Source of the DNA: Deltaproteobacteria bacterium
Lineage (GTDB): Bacteria; Desulfobacterota; Syntrophobacteria; Syntrophobacterales; Syntrophobacteraceae
Assembly: GCA_021780695.1 (NCBI GenBank)
Contig: JAJXYD010000040.1
Span: 124,001-188,000 of the forward strand
Reading direction: 5' to 3'
DNA: 64,000 bases
Shown here: positions 57,385 to 64,000 of the stretch, piece by piece
Position numbering within the stretch: position 1 is the stretch's first letter
Layout of the letters: each line of letters starts with the position of its first letter
The notes under the pieces: generated by a model
What the model was told of the DNA's origin: nothing
The model's input: only the letters and a program-made list of their open reading frames with translations
The model's database searches: none
Translations under genes and position numbers: made by a program

Positions 57385-58198
57385 CTCGATTGTCTCCGCT
57401 GGATAGTCCACCGTTTTGTCCATAGTTGACCCAGACAAGATAAAGACCACGACCCGGAGCGGTAATGCCTGCCTGCCTGCGATCACCGCTTTTTAAAACT
57501 CGCTTGAAATCCTCTGTCGTCTTCTTTCCCTTGCCTACCTCGACGAGCGTGCCCGTCAGATTCCGTACCATATGCCGCAAAAAACCGTCGGCTTCGAAAG
57601 TAAACTTCAACCTCTGGGGTCCCATATGTTCCAGTTCGGCCCTCAGCATGGTGCGTGAGGTCGATGAAACCGGGGAACCCGAGGCCATAAAGGCCGAAAA
57701 GTCGTTCTCACCGCATATTATTTTCAGGCACTCCCTCATCGGGTCGATCGCAAGAGGGGTTCGCACATGCCAGATGTATTTGCGCAAAAGTGCCGATGGC
57801 GCCTGGCGGTTAAGAATGTGGTACTCATAGACCTTGCTTACAGCTGAAAAACGCGCATGAAAAGATCTTGGCGCCTCCTGTGCCGCGATAACCGCAATAT
57901 CGTCGGGAAGAAGGCTGTTTAGCCCCTTCTGGATTTGCTCCGCGCTAAGGCGCGAGCGCACCCGAAAATTTATAACCTGCCCTTTGGCGTGAACTCCCGC
58001 ATCGGTTCTGCCCGATGCGTTGATGGAGACCCTTTGGCCCAGCATGATCCCAAGGCGCGACTCGATCACTTCCTGGATGGTAAGGGAACCGGCCTGGCGC
58101 TGCCATCCGTGGTAGCCGCCTCCGTCGTATTCGACCACGAGCTTTATATTGCGCTCGGGGTAGATTACAGCGCCCCTCCCATCTTCTAGGGCTGCCAT
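57329..58198 (-). CDS. truA: tRNA pseudouridine(38-40) synthase
   Basis: A 289-residue Tru[18 protein letters not shown] near 19-35 and the catalytic Asp in [16 protein letters not shown] near 70 are clear. [16 protein letters not shown] near 220 closes the domain. It modifies U38-U40 in the anticodon arm. Family members end near [10 protein letters not shown]; here about 25 further residues run into the next gene. The ATG at 58198 overlaps the argC stop by 13 nt. Confidence 0.94.
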   Translation of the reverse strand: MAALEDGRGAVIYPERNIKLVVEYDGGGYHGWQRQAGSLTIQEVIESRLGIMLGQRVSINASGRTDAGVHAKGQVINFRVRSRLSAEQIQKGLNSLLPDDIAVIAAQEAPRSFHARFSAVSKVYEYHILNRQAPSALLRKYIWHVRTPLAIDPMRECLKIICGENDFSAFMASGSPVSSTSRTMLRAELEHMGPQRLKFTFEADGFLRHMVRNLTGTLVEVGKGKKTTEDFKRVLKSGDRRQAGITAPGRGLYLVWVNYGQNGGLSSGDNRDEVICNDRQDKTFCHPGD

Positions 58199-59220
58199 GG
58201 GGCTTCTTTTAGTCCGCTGTGCTCGGGCAGTCCGCTCATCAGGTTCATATTGCAGACGGCCTGTCCGGAGGCGCCCCGGGTAAGATTGTCGATTGCCGAA
58301 ATTACTATGCACCGGTTGGTGCGCGGATCGACTTTCCAGCCCAGATCGCAGAAATTGCTACCCCTCACATGAAGAGTTACCGGAAGATTATCCGCGCCGA
58401 GGCGCACAAAATGCTCATCGTGGTAAAAATCCTCAAAAGCCTTGTCTATATCGGATTTTTGCACTCCGGGCCTCAAATTGGAATAAACCGTGCTCAGAAT
58501 CCCTCTTGTCATCGGGACAAGGTGCGGGGTAAAGCTGATGGTGACGTTTGAGCCGGCCAGAACGCTCAGTTCCTGCTCGATTTCGGGCGTATGGCGGTGT
58601 TCGCCCACCTTGTATGCCTTAAACCCATCGTTTACCTCGCAGTAATGGGTTCCAAGCGAGACGGTTCTACCCGCTCCGGATACTCCCGATTTGGAATCGG
58701 CTATTATCGTTGCCGCATCGATGAGGCCGCGCCGAAGAAGGGGAGCAACGGCGAGAATAACGCTGGTCGGGTAACAGCCGGGATTGGCCACAAGACGGGC
58801 CTTGCGGATTTTTTCCCTGTAGAGTTCGGGCAGCCCGTAGACGGCTTCGCCCAGAAGCTCCGGGGTCTTGTGCTCCGTATACCACTGCCGGTAGACCTCG
58901 GGGTCTCTTAGCCGGTAATCGGCGCTCAAATCGACAACCTTTACCCCTCGGGCAAGAAGGGCCGGAATTATTTCCATCGAAGCCTGGTGCGGCATGGCCG
59001 TAAAGACCAGCTCGGATTGGTCCGCGAGCTTCTCGGGGTCGGTGTCTTCGAACACCAGGTCGTAGTGGTGCTTGAAAGCCGGATAGAAGTCGTCGAGGCG
59101 CACGCCTTTTTGCTGCCTCGATGTAATCGTTGTCACACTTACCGACGGGTGGGCGCGGAGAATGCGCAACAGCTCGAATCCAGTGTAGCCCGAAGCTCCG
59201 GCGATGGCGACCTTCATCAT
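58186..59220 (-). CDS. argC: N-acetyl-gamma-glutamyl-phosphate reductase
   Basis: A 344-residue ArgC. The NADP loop is [15 protein letters not shown] near 5-19. The catalytic Cys149 is in [10 protein letters not shown], and SGVSGAGR follows near 188. It is the third step of arginine synthesis via acetylated intermediates. The start is one of two consecutive ATG codons. The gene follows rpsI with a 139-nt gap, an order common in Deltaproteobacteria. Confidence 0.96.
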   Translation of the reverse strand: MMKVAIAGASGYTGFELLRILRAHPSVSVTTITSRQQKGVRLDDFYPAFKHHYDLVFEDTDPEKLADQSELVFTAMPHQASMEIIPALLARGVKVVDLSADYRLRDPEVYRQWYTEHKTPELLGEAVYGLPELYREKIRKARLVANPGCYPTSVILAVAPLLRRGLIDAATIIADSKSGVSGAGRTVSLGTHYCEVNDGFKAYKVGEHRHTPEIEQELSVLAGSNVTISFTPHLVPMTRGILSTVYSNLRPGVQKSDIDKAFEDFYHDEHFVRLGADNLPVTLHVRGSNFCDLGWKVDPRTNRCIVISAIDNLTRGASGQAVCNMNLMSGLPEHSGLKEAPWQP

Positions 59221-59359
59221 AGCGATGTCCCTCGAAAAAAAAGTAAAGGCGCGTGCACATAAGTGCAGCGCCCAACTATCGATTGGTAACCGGCAAACCA
59301 GCTGTCGGCAAACCGCAAACGCTTTTTTAACGTTAACAACCCGCTATCGGCTGCGCTTA

Positions 59360-59752
59360 CTAACGCTTCGAATACTGGAACCGCGCCCTGGCGCTCTTGC
59401 GGCCATACTTTTTGCGTTCCTTGACTCGGGAGTCGCGGGTAAGGAAACCGGCTCGCTTCAATACTTCCCGGTATTCGGGGTTTATTTCGAGCAATGCCTT
59501 GGAAATGCCGTGGCGAATCGCTCCGGCCTGGCCGGAAATCCCGCCACCCATCACATTGACCGAGATGTCGAGCTTGCCCAGAGTGCCTGTAAGAGAAAGA
59601 GGCTGAGCAATCACCATCTTGCTCGTTTCTCTATCCAGATACTCATCGGAGGGCTTTTTGTTTATCACAATGACACCCGTGCCGGATTGAAGCCAAACCC
59701 GCGCTATCGAGGTCTTTCTTTTTCCTGTGGCATAAAACCGTTGTTCGGCCAT
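59360..59752 (-). CDS. rpsI: 30S ribosomal protein S9
   Basis: A 130-residue S9. The N-terminal [15 protein letters not shown] and the C-terminal [20 protein letters not shown] with the final SKR are typical; the tail contacts the P-site tRNA. It follows rplM after 11 nt. Confidence 0.98.
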   Translation of the reverse strand: MAEQRFYATGKRKTSIARVWLQSGTGVIVINKKPSDEYLDRETSKMVIAQPLSLTGTLGKLDISVNVMGGGISGQAGAIRHGISKALLEINPEYREVLKRAGFLTRDSRVKERKKYGRKSARARFQYSKR

Positions 59753-59763
59753 TTAAAAAGCTC

Positions 59764-60210
59764 CTAGCTGCTATATTTCACGATGGGTTTGAAAACCTCG
59801 GGCTGTTGAGCCCCGTGAGGATGATCGGGACCGGTGTAGACCTTGAGCTTCTTTATGAGCTGGCGCCCCAACCGATTTTTTGGCAGCATCCCCCAGACCG
59901 CAAGGCGTATCATACGCTCAGGGCTCCGCTCGCTGAGCTTACGGGCAGAGGTTTCTTTCATTCCACCCATGTAGCCGCTGTAGTGATAATAGGTCTTTTT
60001 GTCCCACTTATTGCCGGTAAGCTTTACTTTTGCGGCATTTACCACAACGACGAAGTCGCCAAGGTCCACGTGGGGGGTGAAGGTCGTCAGGTGCTTGCCA
60101 CGGATGCGCATTGCAATCTGACTTGCGAGCCTGCCCAGTGCCAGATTTTCGGCATCGACCACTATCCATTTGCGCTTTTCCGGTTCGAACTTGGCGCTTT
60201 CAGTTTTCAT
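59764..60210 (-). CDS. rplM: 50S ribosomal protein L13
   Basis: A 148-residue L13. WIVVDAENLALGRLASQIA near 14, HVDLGDFVVVVNAAKVKLTG near 46 and the MLPKNRLGRQLIKKLKVYTG block near 112 are diagnostic. GGAG precedes the ATG. A consensus-like promoter lies about 40-70 nt upstream. It heads the rplM-rpsI unit, with argC, truA and aspC downstream on the same strand. Confidence 0.98.
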   Translation of the reverse strand: MKTESAKFEPEKRKWIVVDAENLALGRLASQIAMRIRGKHLTTFTPHVDLGDFVVVVNAAKVKLTGNKWDKKTYYHYSGYMGGMKETSARKLSERSPERMIRLAVWGMLPKNRLGRQLIKKLKVYTGPDHPHGAQQPEVFKPIVKYSS

Positions 60211-60250
60211 CGCTGAACACTCCGATGGGGAAAATTAGCTAAAGAGCTGG

Positions 60251-60279
60251 ATATTACCGATCCCCCACAGCCTTGTCAA
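60251..60279 (-). promoter_or_regulatory. promoter of rplM-rpsI
   Basis: On the minus strand TTGACA (60279-60274) and TAATAT (60256-60251) with a 17-nt spacer: a near-consensus sigma-70 promoter. The leader would be about 34 nt. Confidence 0.75.
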
Positions 60280-60460
60280 TTAAAAAACAATCTCTGGGCG
60301 GAGATGACATCATCTCCTGCCGGACATTGTTAAATATCCTAAAGGGCGGCGCACTGCAACACTAAAGCTTCTTTACTCAAAAAAAATTATAAAATCATTT
60401 CATAACCGCTGCTTAGGTCCGGAACGCATCATAATTTCTTTCAAAATTCCTTTTAAAAGC

Positions 60461-60488
60461 TTGCTATTCCCGATTCAATCTCTATAAT
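60461..60488 (+). promoter_or_regulatory. promoter of the DEAD-box helicase gene
   Basis: TTGCTA at 60461-60466 and the perfect -10 box TATAAT at 60483-60488, spaced 16 nt. The predicted transcript has an untranslated leader of about 315 nt. Confidence 0.65.
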
Positions 60489-60810
60489 AAGTGGCTGAAT
60501 GGGTTTTTGACGCCCGCTAAACCGGGAAAACCGGTTTTCCGCTAAGAGCTTCTTTAAACCCCACCATCGATCACTGACCTCCTTGCACTCCGCACATTAT
60601 TTGTTGCATAGCATATCGGTTGGCGACGATGTTTTTGTGCCGACCACACACGAAGGCGTTTTCCGCTGCGAATTAATTTACGCGCCGCTATTGGGTCAAT
60701 CGAATTTTTGCAGAAGGTTGCAGCCCCAACCGCAGCTTTAGGTCTGCTCTTCGTCCGGCCCCCGTGGTTCGGATTCCATTTACCTGTAATTATTAAGGAA
60801 TGCCAATTTT

Positions 60811-62118
60811 ATGTCATTTGAAACACTGCAACTTGCCCCCTCAATCCTGAAAGCGTTAACCAAATGCGGCCATGATGCCCCAACTCCCATCCAGAAGGAA
60901 GCAATTCCTAAGGCGCTTTCGGGCAGGGACCTGATTGCATCGGCAAATACCGGGACGGGGAAAACGGCGGCCTTCGTTCTGCCCGCCCTTCAAAAGATCT
61001 CGAGTGCTCCAGCCCAAAAAAAAGGCCTGAGGGTACTGGTCCTTACGCCCACGCGCGAACTTGCCGAGCAAATTGCCAGGGCGACCTCCAGGTATGGTAA
61101 ATACCTGAAGGTGCACAGCGTCGCCATCTATGGGGGCATGCCCTTTGGCGACCAGATAAGGGCTCTATCCCAGTCGCCGGAAATGATCATAGCAACCCCC
61201 GGCAGGTTGATCGACCATATTTGGCGAGGCCGCATAAATTTAACAAACGTCGAGCTCTTCATCCTCGATGAAGCCGATCGCATGCTGGATATGGGATTTA
61301 TAGACGATGTGGAATTTGTTTCCGAGGCCATGCCCGAAGAATGCCAGACGCTTCTTTTCGCCGCGACGATGAATCAGGCGGCAATCAAGTTTTCGGAAAA
61401 ATTCATGAAAAATCCCGATCGTGTGGAATTGGCCAAAAATGGTAAAATTACCCACGATAAAATCGAGCAGCGCCTCCATGTCGCCGACAACTACCAGCAT
61501 AAGGCGAAGATCTTAAGGCGGTTGTGTTCGGATGAGGCTTTAAGCCGGGCCATAGTCTTTTCGGCCACGAAAAAGGATGCCGACAGCCTCGCCCGGGAGC
61601 TCAGAGGCGAAGGTTTCGGGGTTGCCGCTTTGCATGGCGATATGACCCAGACCATCCGCAATAGAACAATGGAAAATATGAGACGGGGCAAGATAAAAAT
61701 CCTGGTGGCTACCGACGTGGCGGCTCGTGGAATTGACATAACCGGGATAAGCCATGTTATAAATTTCGACCTGCCCAGATCGGCCGAAGATTATGTCAAC
61801 CGAATCGGGCGAACCGGACGGGCCTCTGCCTCCGGAGTTGCCATCTCACTTGTTTCCCAGGCTGATTTTCGCTACCTCGAGCTAATCGAGCGCTACATAG
61901 GCCAAAACCTAAATGTTCACGTTCTGCCCGGTTTGGAACCTACTCGCCCCCTGGCGGGCACAAAAAAATCCAAAACGGGTTCCCAGGCACCCTTTCAAAA
62001 GAATCGAAAGCCGCCTTTTGCCGGCTCCAGGCGCCGTGGGGCAGCCCCAAAGCCCGGTAGCCGTTCGGGAGGCTTTAAAGCAGGCGCTAAAAGATCGGCT
62101 CCGCCTGAAGCGCTCTAA
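60811..62118 (+). CDS. DEAD-box ATP-dependent RNA helicase (RhlE-like)
   Basis: A 435-residue helicase. The Q motif is near residue 20 (TPIQKEAIPKAL), Walker A is ANTGTGKTA, then PTRELAEQIA, TPGRLIDHI, DEAD in FILDEADRMLDMGF, SAT-like FAATM, and in the second domain VATDVAARGIDI and NRIGRTGRAS. The tail (about 385-435) is basic and Arg/Gly/Pro-rich, suited to RNA binding. It probably acts in ribosome assembly or RNA decay at low temperature. The long leader resembles those of cold-induced helicase genes. Confidence 0.95.
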   Translation: MSFETLQLAPSILKALTKCGHDAPTPIQKEAIPKALSGRDLIASANTGTGKTAAFVLPALQKISSAPAQKKGLRVLVLTPTRELAEQIARATSRYGKYLKVHSVAIYGGMPFGDQIRALSQSPEMIIATPGRLIDHIWRGRINLTNVELFILDEADRMLDMGFIDDVEFVSEAMPEECQTLLFAATMNQAAIKFSEKFMKNPDRVELAKNGKITHDKIEQRLHVADNYQHKAKILRRLCSDEALSRAIVFSATKKDADSLARELRGEGFGVAALHGDMTQTIRNRTMENMRRGKIKILVATDVAARGIDITGISHVINFDLPRSAEDYVNRIGRTGRASASGVAISLVSQADFRYLELIERYIGQNLNVHVLPGLEPTRPLAGTKKSKTGSQAPFQKNRKPPFAGSRRRGAAPKPGSRSGGFKAGAKRSAPPEAL

Positions 62119-62125
62119 AAAATGG

Positions 62126-62169
62126 GAAGGCTCGCCGCGACTTGCCTTGAGTCGCGGCTTTAAGCCTTC
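62126..62169 (+). terminator. terminator-like hairpin after the helicase gene
   Basis: GCCGCGAC (62134-62141) pairs with GTCGCGGC (62151-62158), followed by TTTA. An outer stem GAAGGCT (from 62126) / AGCCTTC (to 62169) can enclose it. The T-run is short. Confidence 0.55.
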
Positions 62170-62178
62170 AGGATCACC

Positions 62179-62204
62179 GGATAAAACGCCCTTGCGTTTT
62201 ATCC
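62179..62204. repeat. perfect 11-bp hairpin between helicase gene and comEC
   Basis: GGATAAAACGC (62179-62189) and GCGTTTTATCC (62194-62204) flank a 4-nt loop. It follows the terminator-like hairpin directly and may reinforce termination or protect the 3' end. Confidence 0.6.
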
Positions 62205-62297
62205 CTCGAAATATTTCGCACTCAAGAAAACCGTTGTGAAAAAGATGCGGATGAAACATAATCGAGCTTCTCCCGGTCTTGGATTCGGAAGAGCACG

Positions 62298-64000
62298 ATG
62301 CCCTCACGTCCGCTCGTCTGGCTTACCGTCTTTTTTATGCTCGGGATATCGGCAGACCAGCTGTTTGGAAAGTTTGTCCCGCTGCCCACCTCCCGGCTCG
62401 CTTTTTTCTCCCTGGCTCTAATCGCCGCCATGGCGGCGGCTCTGTGGTCCAAACCGGCTCGTTTCCATTGGCCCGGTAACCGTGCAGGACGTTTCCCCGT
62501 TCTTTTGATATCGGCTCTTTTGCTGTTTTTCGTCTTCGGCCTCTGGGCTTCCAAAAATTCTGCCCCGAGGTTTCCAAAAGAGCTCGAGCCTTTCCTCGAG
62601 GGGCCTCCAGCCTGCTTTACGGCAAAAGTGCGCGGCGCCCCCGACTACTATCCGGACAGGATCAGGGTTTCGCTCCAACTTCTGGGAGCGATAACCCCCA
62701 GAGGGGAGACTCCGCTCCACGGGGGAATCCTCCTGACTCTACCCGCAACAGAGGATCGCGCCTGCGGGCTCTTCCTGCTCCCGGGCGAGAGAATCCTTTT
62801 TCGGGCCAGTCTCAAACGTTTCCACAATTTCAACAATCCCGGCGGCTTCGACTATGTTGGCTATCAGGCGGGCAAGGGGCTCTTTGGCCGCTGCTTTCTT
62901 CGCAAAAAGCAGCTGATGGTAAAGATCGAAAATGGGGCAGGGATATCTTTTAGCTCTTTATTTAACACGATAAGGGACCGGATAGAACTTTTTCGGCAAA
63001 AAAACCTCCTGTTTTCCGAAAGCGTTCTTGCCCGAGGCCCCGCGGCTTTTTACGCGGCGATGATTCTTGGATACAAGCACCTGCTCGACAGGAAATGGGA
63101 GTACCGAATCCACCAAACCGGTCTCTATCATCTGCTCTCCGTTTCCGGGCTCCACATTGGGATGGTTTGCATTTTCATCTTCTGGCTCTTTCGCCTTGGG
63201 AGTCGCCTGCTTTACCCCTCGGTTTTAAATTACGTTAGCGACCAGAGGCTGGCCCTTGTGCCCGCGACCGCCGCAGGCGTCTTTTACGCTCTGTTGGCAG
63301 GCTTTGGAACCCCCACCATCTGGAGATCGGTTCTTACCCTGGCGGTCGTTTTCGTAGCCGCCCTCAGGTACCGTGCCGTCGATTCCCTTACCGTCCTGGC
63401 CCTGGCCGCCCTTTTCATCCTGGTCCCCGATCCCGCCTGCCTTACGCAAATCCCGTTTCAGTTCACCTTCCTGTGCGTTTTTGCCATAATAGTTTTATAC
63501 CCCAAATTCCACGGGTTAAGACTCTCGGCCAAATTCCGCGCTCTTGGGCCAGACAGGCTTGCGGGAAAAATAATTCGGCAGTTTAGAAGACGCCTTTCTG
63601 GTCTCCTTGGCCATAAATATTCTTTTGCTGCCGCTTATCATTTACTACTTCAACGGATTTTCCCTTGCCGGAATAGTCGCCAATATTTTCCTTCTGCCCT
63701 ACGTGGGCTTTGTGGTTTTACCCGTCGGGCTTCTTGGCGTGCTGCTGTTCGCAGTGAGCCGCTCCCTGGCCTGGCCGCTCATGTGGACGCTAAATTACCT
63801 GCTCCGGGTCTGTCTGTATGTCATTAAGCTGTTTGCCGGTTTTCCCTGGAGCTTCTTTTGGACCGGCGGCTTTTCGGCCGCATGGCTTATAGTGATTTAT
63901 GCTTGCCTGGGCTTCTTGCTCACGCCTTTTCCCAAAAAAATAAAAACCGCTGTGGTGATTGCGGTCGTCGTGACAGTTTGCCTGGCCCTTGGCATAAACG
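62298..64000 (+). CDS. comEC: ComEC/Rec2-type DNA uptake channel, frameshifted and cut by the window end
   Basis: The first 509-codon frame encodes an N-terminal domain with GERILFRASLKRFHN and GGFDYVGYQAGKGLFG (an OB-type DUF4131 region). The competence domain follows with YHLLSVSGLHIGMV near 275 and GFGTPTIWRSVLTLAVVF. After about 63565 this frame becomes unlike the family. The adjacent frame continues it, from about 63576 with SLAINILLLPLIIYYF and IVANIFLLPYVGFVVLP, to the window end. One extra base near the A-rich stretch 63567-63576 would explain it. ComEC forms the inner-membrane channel for transforming DNA. The C-terminal MBL domain, if present, lies beyond the window. Confidence 0.88.

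Larger units (their letters stand above)
60211..60810. other. 600-bp divergent intergenic region
   Basis: It lies between rplM (minus) and a DEAD-box helicase gene (plus). Each side has a strong predicted promoter. The helicase leader would be about 315 nt long and contains inverted segments such as AAACCGGG/CCGGTTTT near 60521-60538. No gene is seen. Confidence 0.6.

Overview
The window looks like a chromosomal segment of a Gram-negative, probably anaerobic bacterium of the former Deltaproteobacteria (Desulfobacterota, perhaps near Syntrophobacterales). This rests on gene order and family type, not on a marker phylogeny: def-fmt-DUF116-rsmB, rplM-rpsI-argC-truA, hemC followed by a cobA-hemD fusion, a standalone TrpB2, and a DUF2892 protein. 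I see no rRNA, tRNA, CRISPR array, prophage or complete insertion sequence. Most of the segment is core housekeeping DNA.

Layout. 1-3.4 kb: a malic enzyme/phosphotransacetylase hybrid and a HAD hydrolase. 3.5-4.7 kb: dprA on the minus strand. 5-16 kb, plus strand: a U32 tRNA-modification-type protein, a diguanylate cyclase, prmC, murA, a deoxyhypusine-synthase-like protein, an FmdB zinc ribbon, the tetrapyrrole genes hemC and cobA-hemD, a family III CoA-transferase, an exported MBL-fold protein and nagZ. 16-18.6 kb: uvrA, overlapping nagZ tail to tail. 18.8-22.5 kb: a small CxxC protein, a methyltransferase, recJ and a hypothetical gene.

22.5-29.7 kb is the accessory-looking part. It holds tandem GGA-rich hairpins, a 3D-domain exported protein behind a structured leader, a chimeric receiver/CBS pseudogene with an in-frame TGA, a ytfJ-like gene enclosed by a 32-bp inverted repeat and preceded by an attenuator-like leader, a DHA2 efflux pump, a cytidylate-kinase-like protein, and a toxin-antitoxin-like pair whose PIN partner is frameshifted.

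29.7-39.4 kb: trpB2, then rsmB, DUF116, fmt and def, a membrane-linked GT2, a CIRCE-controlled groES-groEL pair, and thiE. 39.5-43.7 kb: a self-contained zinc uptake operon (substrate-binding protein, ATPase, two permeases, Fur/Zur regulator) behind a good promoter and a palindromic operator. 43.7-60.2 kb, mostly minus strand: an exported small protein, a GT-like protein, engB, an aminotransferase, a TPR-SPOR lipoprotein, hisG-hisI, rlmN, an HDAC-family deacetylase, a hydantoinase-family protein, a GT39, aspC-type aminotransferase, truA, argC, rpsI and rplM. 60.2-64 kb: a DEAD-box RNA helicase with a long leader, then comEC, frameshifted and running off the window end.

No large unknown system is evident. 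The best leads are a UvrA lacking nearly all of its insertion domain, the deoxyhypusine-synthase-like gene directly behind murA, and the cluster of RNA structures, inverted repeats and decaying genes at 22.5-29.5 kb.
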